Shown: piece by piece, positions 32,565 to 41,052 of the stretch | Layout of the letters: each line of letters starts with the position of its first letter | Numbering within the stretch: the first letter of the stretch is position 1 | NCBI RefSeq assembly: GCF_014652695.1 | Contig: NZ_BMZH01000012.1 | Span: forward strand, 1 to 64,000 | DNA: 64,000 nucleotides | From: Algimonas arctica | Lineage (GTDB): Bacteria; Pseudomonadota; Alphaproteobacteria; Caulobacterales; Maricaulaceae | Direction of reading: 5' to 3' | Notes under the pieces: model-generated | Databases searched by the model: none | Seen by the model: the letters and a program-made list of their open reading frames with translations, nothing else | What the model was told of the DNA's origin: nothing | Translations under genes and position numbers: made by a program

Positions 32565-35500
32565 TTAGCTCTCAGACGGTGGGTCTAAGGCCTTCACATT
32601 GTCATTGATATTCCGTTCGATCAAACGTCGGGCGGGGTCCAAAACAATATGGGTTGGACGCTCATCAAGGGTCACGGTGATCGTGCTGTCGGTTTGATTT
32701 ACGCGCACGGTCTCCAATTTCATCGGTTTCGCGCCAAGATCATCATCAGGTTCTTCAGTATAGAAACCAATTTGAATAAACTCGTTGAGTGTGGCGTCAT
32801 CGATCTCTGACACAGATGTTTCCTTGCCATCCTCCTCGCTCGCATATTTCTTGTCCACGGAGAGGGGGATCGTGACTGTAAAGCGGTCACCGTCAGCGAC
32901 AATTACGACTTCAGCATCCTGTTGGAATGACAGATCCCAGAACGTGATCTTGTTCCAGTAATCATCGATCAGGTCGTGATATTGCGGATCAATTTCTTCT
33001 TTCAAAGTCGAAATCAATTCCAACGTGGTCGGATATGGGGCGCCTTTGTCCGCGCCATGCTCGATTAGGAACCGTTTTACGGCGCGCTGAACAGGCTCAT
33101 TTCCCATGATGCCACGCATGCCCCAGAATACCCAACTGGTCTTATTATAGTTGAGATAGCCTTGGCCCTCCGCTTCGGCGAGGACAGGCTCGTCATCGCG
33201 TTCAACGGTCCGACCCATGAGATATTGTTGGGTCGTACGCTCCTCATGCATCCGCCGCGCCTTGGCGAAGTCGTAATGACGTTCATAGGCGAGCATGGTC
33301 GCATTCTCTGTTAGGCCTTCCGACAGTAGGTTTGAGCCTTTGGCGAACGCGCCGATGACTTGATGCGCAAACCATTGGTGACCGATTTCATGCATGGTCA
33401 CATAGGTCGCGAAATCAACTCGTTTCGGATCGTCCGCATCGCCGGGGTCTTGCACAAAACCAATGGTCTCAGAGAACGGAACTGTGCCCGCAAACGCTTG
33501 CGCGAAGCTCGCAAAGGGGAATTCCATGATCCGCAATTGCGCGTATTGATAGGGGCTGAAGACTTCGTGATAGGTGTCCATCGCCGTTTTCATGGCGTCG
33601 AACATCAGGTCGATATTGAAATCATGGTCCGGGTGGAAGTAGATTTCCAGATCAACACTGTGACCCTTATCATCTGCCCAGACGTCCTTACGCACCTCAT
33701 ATTCCGCTGTCAGGAAAGAGAAGAAGTTAAGGATCGGATTGATCGATTTATAGGTCCGGCAGCGACGACCATCAGCGATAGTCTCGGCCCGAAATTTGCC
33801 GGGGGCGACAGGGATTTGATTCTCGACGGTGCAAACTTCTGCGTCAAAATCGACATAATCCGCAAACCCTGAAAAAGATGTCAGCAGATGTTTACGGCGT
33901 GCGACCATATCATCGCGTTCTGGCCACTGAATCCGTTCGCCCAGATCATATTTGCGGCGCGTATCCGGATTCGATATGAAGCCTTGGTTCAAATTGCCAA
34001 AGATGAGCAGAGCATCGGTATTGTTCACAAACGTCCCGTTGCGCGCGACACTCGAACTATTCGTCAGCGTCGGTGCTTTAAACTGCGTCGTGAACGTCAC
34101 GGTGCGGCTCTCGCCCGGCTGCAAAGGCGGGTCGAATTCGACCATCAAAATCTCATGATCGTCACGGAGTTCATCCGCGATACCTTCGCCTTTGATGATG
34201 CGTGCGCCTTCGATGTCGAGACGGGTGATATTATCAGGGCCAACACCAGAGAAGACCGTCGTGCGGACAATCGGAACCGCATGCGGGTTGTCGATGGTGT
34301 AAGTGCCGTCAAATTGTGCGGTCTGGGACGTCGGGTAAAAGTCAGCTTTTACCGAGACATCCGTAACACGCGGCTCGGGTAACTCCCAAATATCGGCGAC
34401 GAGTGTTTCGAAGGCTGCTTGGTTCGCCTCACGCTGATCGGAATTCATATATCCCGCGTCTTGGTAGCTCTGCAGGCCTGCATATCCGAACCCGACAAAG
34501 AGCGCCGTGCCTAAGACAGCCGTGGCGATTGAGGGCAGAGAGAGGCGTTTTCTCATTGAGCCTAAACGGTCCATCAGACCCGCCTGCATGCCGCGACGCC
34601 ACACCCAGACGGAGAGCGCGCCGAGGATCAAAATGAGACCCATCCAATAGGCGAATTCCCAGCCGAAACTCTTCGGGTTCGAGAAGCCGGCCATTTCGGA
34701 ATAGGCGCCCGCGCCCGCATTACCGAAATTCATCAAAGGGTGGTAGAAGGGCAGCTGTCGAATGAAGAATATCAGGCCAACAAGCACACCCGCGCTGACC
34801 AGCATGCCGATAATCCGGCTCGGCATGAAGTTCTGTAAGAACATGACGAGCATGCCCTGGAAGAAGAAACCGACGTAAAAGCTGATAATGCCAATCGCGA
34901 GGAAAGTGGTGGGCACCACGGGCACAACGCCTGCGCCAAGCATCAACTGCGCGATCATCCCCGCAATTAGCAAGCCGCCCACAAGCGTCAGCAGCAAGAG
35001 CGCCAGCGCGCCCCATTTTGCAAACAAGAGCGACACATCGCGAACGGGTGTTGCGTCCAAGATACCGTGCAAGTTTGCAGTCCGGTCGCGCCACATGATG
35101 TCAGAGCCAAAGAAGACCATAATGATCAACATCGGAAAAAGAAGTGAGCCAAGCGCGACCTGCGTCATGAAACGGCTGGTCGGAAGGGTCGTTGCTTCGT
35201 TCATAAATGTCAGGACCAGCAATGTGATGCCAAACAGGGCCAGAGCAATGCCGACCAAGATGATGAACGCTGTGCTTCGAACGGTCGAGAAATATTCGAA
35301 TTTGATCCGAGTCCAGAAGGTTTGGAGTGTGAACGTCGTCCCGAGGCGCGGCGTCACCGGGCTAACGCGGACGGGGGCTTCGAAGGCCTCGTCTTTCGTC
35401 AGTTTCTTGCTTTTACGGTTCATGATTCCGCGTGAAGATAGGACAAATGACGCCGCGAAAAGCACGAAGCCGACGACGCTATAAACCAAACGGTTCAAAC

Positions 35501-36221
35501 CAACCCAGCCAAAGGCCGGGGCCATATTTTCATTTTGTTCTGCAGCGGGCCAATATTGCGTTTCGACGGCCAATGAGGTCGTTCCAAACGGGTCAACAAG
35601 CGCGGCGATCCATTCGTCCGGGCGTTCACCCGCGATCACGCCGCCGATAAGATAGAGAACCAGTAGTCCAACCGCACTGACATAAACAATTGCCCGGTTG
35701 CGCGTAATGACGGCGATGGCGGTGTAGATGCCGGACACCAGAAAGGCATTGACGACAACAAACAACAGAAAGGGCTGCAAGTAGTGAATAAAGTTGAAGG
35801 TTTTGAACGTTTCGTCATCACCCCACGGCATAAAGGGACCTAAAATCGTCCCAAGAACGAGCCCAGAGAGGCTCAGAACTGTCACAAACCACACTCCGAG
35901 CATGCGCGAGAGCAACATGTCGCGGGTTTTGACGGGGGTCGCGTGGACGACTTCGACCGCGCTGTGCGTGTCGTCCCGCATGACGCCTGTAACGACAAAA
36001 ACAGCCGCAAAGAAGATTGAGAGAAGGCTGAAGGCAGAAAGGGTAATGGCAATCGGAATCGCCCCATTGACCTTAACACGCTCTCCACCTGCGACGCCGA
36101 TGGCGAAGTCTTCGTGGGAGGAGAAAAGCAGGCCAACCGCAAACATGATAATCAACGCAATCCAGAATCCAATCTGGCGCGTGTGGAGTTTTATTTCAAA
36201 GGCGAGAAGACTACGCAGCAT
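32565..36221 (-). CDS. ABC transporter permease fused to an M1-family metallopeptidase
   Basis: A 1218-residue fusion. The first half (about 1-600) has roughly twelve to thirteen membrane segments in two permease-like blocks (ABC-2 type), and the second half is a soluble M1 aminopeptidase-like domain with the zinc motif HEIGH at 944-948 and a downstream glutamate in LLSEGLTENA. The peptidase part follows the last membrane segment (LPSIATAVLGTALFVGFGYAGL) and should face the periplasm. Its start overlaps the end of the ATP-binding gene by 11 bases. Similar fusions are annotated in other alphaproteobacteria and Bacteroidetes without a known substrate; export or processing of peptides is a guess. 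Confidence 0.88.
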   Translation of the reverse strand: MLRSLLAFEIKLHTRQIGFWIALIIMFAVGLLFSSHEDFAIGVAGGERVKVNGAIPIAITLSAFSLLSIFFAAVFVVTGVMRDDTHSAVEVVHATPVKTRDMLLSRMLGVWFVTVLSLSGLVLGTILGPFMPWGDDETFKTFNFIHYLQPFLLFVVVNAFLVSGIYTAIAVITRNRAIVYVSAVGLLVLYLIGGVIAGERPDEWIAALVDPFGTTSLAVETQYWPAAEQNENMAPAFGWVGLNRLVYSVVGFVLFAASFVLSSRGIMNRKSKKLTKDEAFEAPVRVSPVTPRLGTTFTLQTFWTRIKFEYFSTVRSTAFIILVGIALALFGITLLVLTFMNEATTLPTSRFMTQVALGSLLFPMLIIMVFFGSDIMWRDRTANLHGILDATPVRDVSLLFAKWGALALLLLTLVGGLLIAGMIAQLMLGAGVVPVVPTTFLAIGIISFYVGFFFQGMLVMFLQNFMPSRIIGMLVSAGVLVGLIFFIRQLPFYHPLMNFGNAGAGAYSEMAGFSNPKSFGWEFAYWMGLILILGALSVWVWRRGMQAGLMDRLGSMRKRLSLPSIATAVLGTALFVGFGYAGLQSYQDAGYMNSDQREANQAAFETLVADIWELPEPRVTDVSVKADFYPTSQTAQFDGTYTIDNPHAVPIVRTTVFSGVGPDNITRLDIEGARIIKGEGIADELRDDHEILMVEFDPPLQPGESRTVTFTTQFKAPTLTNSSSVARNGTFVNNTDALLIFGNLNQGFISNPDTRRKYDLGERIQWPERDDMVARRKHLLTSFSGFADYVDFDAEVCTVENQIPVAPGKFRAETIADGRRCRTYKSINPILNFFSFLTAEYEVRKDVWADDKGHSVDLEIYFHPDHDFNIDLMFDAMKTAMDTYHEVFSPYQYAQLRIMEFPFASFAQAFAGTVPFSETIGFVQDPGDADDPKRVDFATYVTMHEIGHQWFAHQVIGAFAKGSNLLSEGLTENATMLAYERHYDFAKARRMHEERTTQQYLMGRTVERDDEPVLAEAEGQGYLNYNKTSWVFWGMRGIMGNEPVQRAVKRFLIEHGADKGAPYPTTLELISTLKEEIDPQYHDLIDDYWNKITFWDLSFQQDAEVVIVADGDRFTVTIPLSVDKKYASEEDGKETSVSEIDDATLNEFIQIGFYTEEPDDDLGAKPMKLETVRVNQTDSTITVTLDERPTHIVLDPARRLIERNINDNVKALDPPSES

Positions 36222-37104
36222 TGCGGATTCCTTCGCTCATAAGGCCATTGAGATGTGCAAAATACGCGTCTTCAAGCAGGGTCTCGCGCGACTCCCACCC
36301 GGCCCCCGGCGACCCGTCTGATAGGATCGATACGACCGTGCTGCCGCGCAGGCGACGCGTGGACAGGATCGGCAGCGTTTGTTTCATTGTTTCGACGTCG
36401 GCATCATCATCGACGCGTTTGGTCCAAACTTTACCTTCGACCTCAGAAACCAAGTCTTCTGGCGCGCCGCGCACGATCAGTTTGCCATCGCCCATAACGC
36501 CCATGTCGGTGCAAAGGTCGCGCACATCTTCGATGATGTGCGTTGATAGAATGATGATTTTTTCGTCGCCCGCCCTCGATAAAATATCTAGGAAACGCTG
36601 ACGTTCAAGCGGGTCAAGGCCGGCTGTCGGTTCATCAACGATGATGAGTTGTGGGTCGCCAAGCAATGCCTGCGCGACGCCAAAGCGCTGTCGCATGCCG
36701 CCCGAAAATGTTGCGACCGAGGCTGTGCGGTGCGTCCAAAGGTTCACCATTTTCAGCAGTTCTTCAACTTGACCCGTGCGCTCGCCCTTATTTCCGATCC
36801 CTTTCAGGATAGCGATGTGGTCGAGGAGTTGCAGCGCGCTCATGCGCGGGTAGACGCCAAAGTCTTGCGGTAAGTAGCCGAGAACGGTCCGAACCGTGTC
36901 GGGCTTTTCCGTAATATCCACGCCGTTGAAATGCACAGTGCCGCTGGTGGGTTCTTGCAATGTCGCGAGCGTCCGCATCAGCGTCGACTTACCAGCGCCG
37001 TTTGGACCTAGCAGCCCGAACAGGCCGGGACCGAGGGTCAAAGACACGTCGTCCAGAGCCTTAAAGGTGCCAAACATCTTTGTGAGATTGCGAATTTCCA
37101 ACAT
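36211..37104 (-). CDS. ABC transporter ATP-binding protein
   Basis: The 297-residue ATPase partner of the fused permease-peptidase. It has Walker A GPNGAGKST (about 33-41), the signature FSGGMRQRFG, Walker B LIIVDEPTAGLD and the H-loop STHIIED. The roughly 80 residues beyond the ATPase core are typical of ABC-2 type (CcmA/NatA-like) exporters. It is the first gene of a two-gene operon, overlapping the permease-peptidase start by 11 bases. GGAGACACC lies before its ATG. Together the two genes would form a complete half-size exporter dimer with attached peptidases. Confidence 0.93.
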   Translation of the reverse strand: MLEIRNLTKMFGTFKALDDVSLTLGPGLFGLLGPNGAGKSTLMRTLATLQEPTSGTVHFNGVDITEKPDTVRTVLGYLPQDFGVYPRMSALQLLDHIAILKGIGNKGERTGQVEELLKMVNLWTHRTASVATFSGGMRQRFGVAQALLGDPQLIIVDEPTAGLDPLERQRFLDILSRAGDEKIIILSTHIIEDVRDLCTDMGVMGDGKLIVRGAPEDLVSEVEGKVWTKRVDDDADVETMKQTLPILSTRRLRGSTVVSILSDGSPGAGWESRETLLEDAYFAHLNGLMSEGIRNAA

Positions 37105-37262
37105 GGGGTGTCTCCTGAATTCACCGCGTCAAAAGCATGGTTCTTATCGAATAACAACAAATATTATGATGTGAAATCGCTCGTGCGTCAGTGCGTATTC
37201 ACAAATACTCCCTTAATTCTCATCGTCTATGCGTCTGATACACCTCGCATCTGTGTCGGGGC

Positions 37263-37290
37263 CTTGCGCTAGGCTGATGGCTCTCCCACT
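37263..37290 (+). promoter_or_regulatory. Possible heat-shock (RpoH-type) promoter of lon
   Basis: CTTGCG at 37263-37268 and TCCCACT at 37284-37290, 15 bases apart, loosely match the RpoH pattern (CTTGAA, about 13-17 bases, CCCCAT). lon is a usual RpoH target. The match is imperfect and this call is tentative. Confidence 0.25.
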
Positions 37291-37305
37291 TTGCGTTAGA
37301 CTGAT
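37264..37305. repeat. Imperfect 15-bp direct repeat upstream of lon
   Basis: TTGCGCTAGGCTGAT (37264-37278) recurs as TTGCGTTAGACTGAT (37291-37305), 13 of 15 positions identical, 27 bp apart. The second copy ends 18 bases before the lon ATG. The placement suggests a binding site for a regulator, or a tandem duplication of the promoter element. Confidence 0.5.
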
Positions 37306-37323
37306 AATTAAAGGCCCATTTAC

Positions 37324-39714
37324 ATGACGCTGACGCTGCCCGTTCTTCCCCTCCGCGACATTGTCGTTTTCCCGCATATGGTTGTGCCGCTATTTGTGGG
37401 CCGGGATAAGTCGATCCTGGCGCTGGAAGAGGTGATGCGTGCGGACAAGCAGATTTTTCTGCTGACACAGCGTGATTCCGAGACCGATGAGCCCGTCGAG
37501 GGTGATCTCTTCATGTTTGGTTGCGTGGCGAAAATTATGCAATTGTTGAAGTTGCCGGACGGCACAGTGCGCGTTTTGGTCGAGGGTCAGAGCCGCGCAG
37601 GGTTGGAAAAATTATCTGAACGTGACGGCTTTATGGAAGCGGTCCTTGAGCCATTGCCAACGGAATTTGACAAAGCAAAATCAAAAGCGCTGGCCAAAGA
37701 AGTGCGCGATGCCTTTGGTGATTTTGGCAAAGTGAATAGCCGGATCGCCGAAGAGGTTGTGTGCTCTGTCGTTGAGACGAAGGACCCCTCAAAACTGGCA
37801 GATACTGTCGCCGTTCACTTGGGGGCAGACCTCGCCACAAAACAGACCTTGCTGGAAACAGCGGATCCGGCGGAACGCCTGTCCAAAATCATGGATGTCA
37901 TCGGCGGTGAAACGTCTGTGCTGAAAGTTGAGAAAAAAATCCGCAGCCGCGTCAAGCGCCAGATGGAAAAGACGCAGCGTGAATATTACCTCAATGAACA
38001 GATGAAGGCGATCAAGACTGAGCTGGGCGGGGATGAAACGGATGAAATTGCCGACCTCACTGAGAAGGTCGAGAAGACCAAGCTGACGAAAGAAGCGCAC
38101 GAGAAACTCACATCAGAAATCAAGAAGCTCCGTCAAATGAGCCCGATGAGCGCGGAAGCAAACGTGTCCCGGAACTACATCGATTGGATGTTGTCCGTGC
38201 CGTGGGGCAAGAAAAAGCGCGTGCAGAAGAATTTGAAAAAGGCGCAGGAAATCCTCGATCAGGATCATTATGGCCTCGACAAGGTCAAAGAACGCATCAT
38301 CGAACATTTGGCCGTTCAGACCCGGACCAATAAGGTCAAAGGTCCAATCCTCTGTCTTGTAGGTCCTCCCGGCGTCGGCAAAACGTCGCTCGGAAAATCT
38401 GTCGCGAAAGCAACAGGGCGTGAGTTTGTGCGGGTGTCGCTTGGCGGCGTTCGCGACGAGAGCGAAATTCGCGGCCACCGCCGCACCTATATTGGCTCCA
38501 TGCCGGGTCGCGTGATCCAATCGATGAAAAAGAGCAAATATACCAACCCGCTCTTCCTGTTTGATGAGATCGACAAAATGGGCAGCGATCATCGGGGTGA
38601 TCCGTCTGCGGCTTTGCTTGAGGTGCTGGATCCGGAACAGAACGATACGTTTAACGACCATTATCTGGACGTTGATTATAACCTGTCAGACGTGATGTTC
38701 ATCACGACGGCGAATAGTTTGAACATGCCGCAGCCGCTTCTCGACCGGATGGAAGTCATCCGTATCCCGGGATATACAGAAGACGAAAAGGTTGAAATCG
38801 CGCGGCGTCACTTGATCCCGGAACAAGTCAAAGAAAATGGCCTGAAAGACGAAGAGTTTGAGGTCTCTGATGAGGCCGTCCGCGAGATCGTCCGGTACTA
38901 TACGCGTGAAGCCGGTGTGCGCTCTTTGAAACGCGAAATCGCGCGCTTGGCCCGCAAAGCTTTGACCGTCATCATTAAGGGCGAAACAAAATCCGTTTCT
39001 GTCACGCCGGACAATATTGGCGACTATTTGGGTGTGAAATCCTTCCGCTTTGGTCGGACGGATACAGAAGACCAAATCGGCGTCGTGACGGGTCTGGCGT
39101 GGACATCGGTCGGTGGTGACTTGCTAACGATTGAAGCGGTGTCGATGTCAGGTCGCGGCAAGATGATGATTACGGGCAACCTCAAAGAGGTCATGAAGGA
39201 ATCCATCAGTGCAGCGAATAGCTATGTGCAAGCCCGCGCTCCAGAACTGGGGATCAACCCGCGTGAATTCCGCTCGCGTGATATTCACGTCCATGTGCCG
39301 GAAGGCGCAACTCCTAAAGACGGTCCATCCGCCGGGATCGCCATGGTCACGGCGATGGTGTCCGTTTTGACGGGTATCCCGGTGAAGTCCGAAGTTGCGA
39401 TGACGGGCGAAGTCACCCTGCGTGGTCGCGTCCTGCCCATCGGTGGGCTGAAAGAAAAGCTGCTCGCGGCGCTCCGTGGTGGCGTGAAGACCGTCCTCAT
39501 TCCGGAAGATAACGAAAAAGATCTCGCCGACATTCCGGATAATGTGAAAAACGAACTGCTTATCATACCGGTCGGCACAGTAGATGATGTTCTCAAACAT
39601 GCGCTGACCAAAGCGCCCGTGGCTATCGACTGGAGCGAAGCCGACGCGGCGCAACTCTCAGGTCTTATGATTGGCGGACCGCAGGGCATCGAGCCGGGCG
39701 CACAAGCTCACTAA
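37324..39714 (+). CDS. lon: ATP-dependent protease Lon
   Basis: The cytoplasmic quality-control protease that degrades misfolded and regulatory proteins (796 residues, normal). The N-terminal substrate domain (about 1-200) leads into a coiled coil, the AAA+ module with Walker A GPPGVGKTS at 347-355 and Walker B LFLFDEIDK, and the protease domain with the Ser-Lys dyad S669 (KDGPSAGIAM) and K712 (GGLKEKLL). In Caulobacter relatives Lon degrades DnaA, CcrM and SciP, so it probably shapes the cell cycle here too (inference). The next gene begins at the base directly after its stop codon. Confidence 0.97.
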   Translation: MTLTLPVLPLRDIVVFPHMVVPLFVGRDKSILALEEVMRADKQIFLLTQRDSETDEPVEGDLFMFGCVAKIMQLLKLPDGTVRVLVEGQSRAGLEKLSERDGFMEAVLEPLPTEFDKAKSKALAKEVRDAFGDFGKVNSRIAEEVVCSVVETKDPSKLADTVAVHLGADLATKQTLLETADPAERLSKIMDVIGGETSVLKVEKKIRSRVKRQMEKTQREYYLNEQMKAIKTELGGDETDEIADLTEKVEKTKLTKEAHEKLTSEIKKLRQMSPMSAEANVSRNYIDWMLSVPWGKKKRVQKNLKKAQEILDQDHYGLDKVKERIIEHLAVQTRTNKVKGPILCLVGPPGVGKTSLGKSVAKATGREFVRVSLGGVRDESEIRGHRRTYIGSMPGRVIQSMKKSKYTNPLFLFDEIDKMGSDHRGDPSAALLEVLDPEQNDTFNDHYLDVDYNLSDVMFITTANSLNMPQPLLDRMEVIRIPGYTEDEKVEIARRHLIPEQVKENGLKDEEFEVSDEAVREIVRYYTREAGVRSLKREIARLARKALTVIIKGETKSVSVTPDNIGDYLGVKSFRFGRTDTEDQIGVVTGLAWTSVGGDLLTIEAVSMSGRGKMMITGNLKEVMKESISAANSYVQARAPELGINPREFRSRDIHVHVPEGATPKDGPSAGIAMVTAMVSVLTGIPVKSEVAMTGEVTLRGRVLPIGGLKEKLLAALRGGVKTVLIPEDNEKDLADIPDNVKNELLIIPVGTVDDVLKHALTKAPVAIDWSEADAAQLSGLMIGGPQGIEPGAQAH

Positions 39715-41052
39715 ATGGGTCTAACGGAACAGATCGCAGCAGCCCTCTCGGTTGCGGGTCTGGGTCCGACACGATTTAATGAGATTGGCGAAGGGTCTTG
39801 GCCCTCCGCCTTTGCTGTTTCCGATTTAGCGGTCGCCTCAATTGGGGCGGCCTGCGCTGAGGCGGCGGCGCTTTCGGGCCGTAAAACGCCTGTTGATATT
39901 GATCGACGTCTCGCCTCGCTTTGGTTTTCTATGACGGTTCAGCCGCAGGGCTGGGACTTGCCACCTGTCTGGGATGACCTCGCAGGCATTTACCGCACGT
40001 CTGATGGCTTTGTCCGTCTGCACACCAATGCACCCCATCACAAAACGGCGGCGTTACGCGCGCTCAATTGCAAAGCCGATCGCGCCACTGTTGAGGCGAC
40101 TGTGGCAAACTGCTCGGCCTTAGCGTTAGAAACTGCGGTTGTTTCGCAACATGGCTGCGCCGCTCGGTTGATGAGTTTGGACGATTGGCGCGCCCACCCT
40201 CAAGGACAGGCCGTTAATAATGAGCCTCTGATCGCATGGACCCGTCATTCAGCCGTGCATGCGACGTGGGTTCCCGGTCCACAGTCACGTCCGTTAGCCG
40301 GGCTGAAGGTTCTTGACCTGACGCGCGTTCTCGCGGGGCCTGTCTGCACACGTACCTTAGCCGGGTTTGGTGCGGACGTTTTGAGGATTGATCCGCCCGG
40401 ATGGGGTGAGGCGTTGGTCGAAACTGAAGTGACGCCGGGGAAACGCTTGGCGACTTTGGATCTAAAGACGACACTGGATCGCGAGATATTTTTATCGCTT
40501 CTGAAAGAGGCTGATGTCCTAGTTCATGGTTACCGGAAAGACGCGCTGTGTGCGCTCGGTCTGGGCGCAGACGTACGGCGTGCGACGAACCCTGGACTGA
40601 TTGATGTCGCATTGAATGCCTATGGGTGGACGGGGCCGTGGTCGGACCGCCGCGGTTTTGACAGCCTGATGCAAATGAGTAGCGGGATCGCCCATAAGGG
40701 CATGACCCGGAAAAACAGCGACACGCCTGTGCCGCTCCCCGTTCAGGCGCTGGACTTCGCGACGGGCTACCTGATGGCGGCGGCGGTGCTGCGGGCGTTG
40801 CGCGTACGATTGGAGACAGGCGAGGCGCTGAGCGCACGTCTGTCTTTGGCCGGAACAGCCGCGCTGTTAGCCTCCGTCCCGGCCGATAATGACGGCGCTG
40901 AATTTGATCCGATCACGGACGATGATGTGTCCGCGGGGATTGAACACACCGATTGGGGCCCGGCGCGTCGCATCCGTTTTCCAGCCGACATGCCGATGGG
41001 CTGGTCCACGCCCGCCCGTCGGCTACACAGCGATCCTCCGCGCTGGGACTAG
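39715..41052 (+). CDS. CoA-transferase family III protein with permuted domain order
   Basis: A 445-residue CaiB/BaiF-type CoA-transferase. The motif that normally opens these enzymes (LAGLKVLDLTRVLAGPVCTR) is found only near residue 194. The preceding 190 residues instead resemble the second half of a canonical enzyme (VASIGAACAEAAALSG, then IYRTSDGFVRLHTN, then LDDWRAHPQGQA). The second half ends with another copy of the inter-domain helix (GYLMAAAVLRALRVRLETGEALS). The order therefore looks circularly permuted with part of the middle duplicated. ATG 39715 abuts the lon stop. The acyl-CoA substrate is unknown. It ends with a 4-base tail-to-tail overlap with the amidohydrolase gene. Confidence 0.82.
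   Translation: MGLTEQIAAALSVAGLGPTRFNEIGEGSWPSAFAVSDLAVASIGAACAEAAALSGRKTPVDIDRRLASLWFSMTVQPQGWDLPPVWDDLAGIYRTSDGFVRLHTNAPHHKTAALRALNCKADRATVEATVANCSALALETAVVSQHGCAARLMSLDDWRAHPQGQAVNNEPLIAWTRHSAVHATWVPGPQSRPLAGLKVLDLTRVLAGPVCTRTLAGFGADVLRIDPPGWGEALVETEVTPGKRLATLDLKTTLDREIFLSLLKEADVLVHGYRKDALCALGLGADVRRATNPGLIDVALNAYGWTGPWSDRRGFDSLMQMSSGIAHKGMTRKNSDTPVPLPVQALDFATGYLMAAAVLRALRVRLETGEALSARLSLAGTAALLASVPADNDGAEFDPITDDDVSAGIEHTDWGPARRIRFPADMPMGWSTPARRLHSDPPRWD

Noticed and set aside
33360-34382. Two long plus-strand open frames (170 and 164 codons) opposite the permease-peptidase gene
   Set aside because: They are antisense to the well-supported M1 peptidase domain and show no recognisable domains.
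38113-38661. A 182-codon minus-strand open frame opposite lon
   Set aside because: It is antisense to the highly conserved Lon AAA+ domain; high-GC codon structure explains the open frame.
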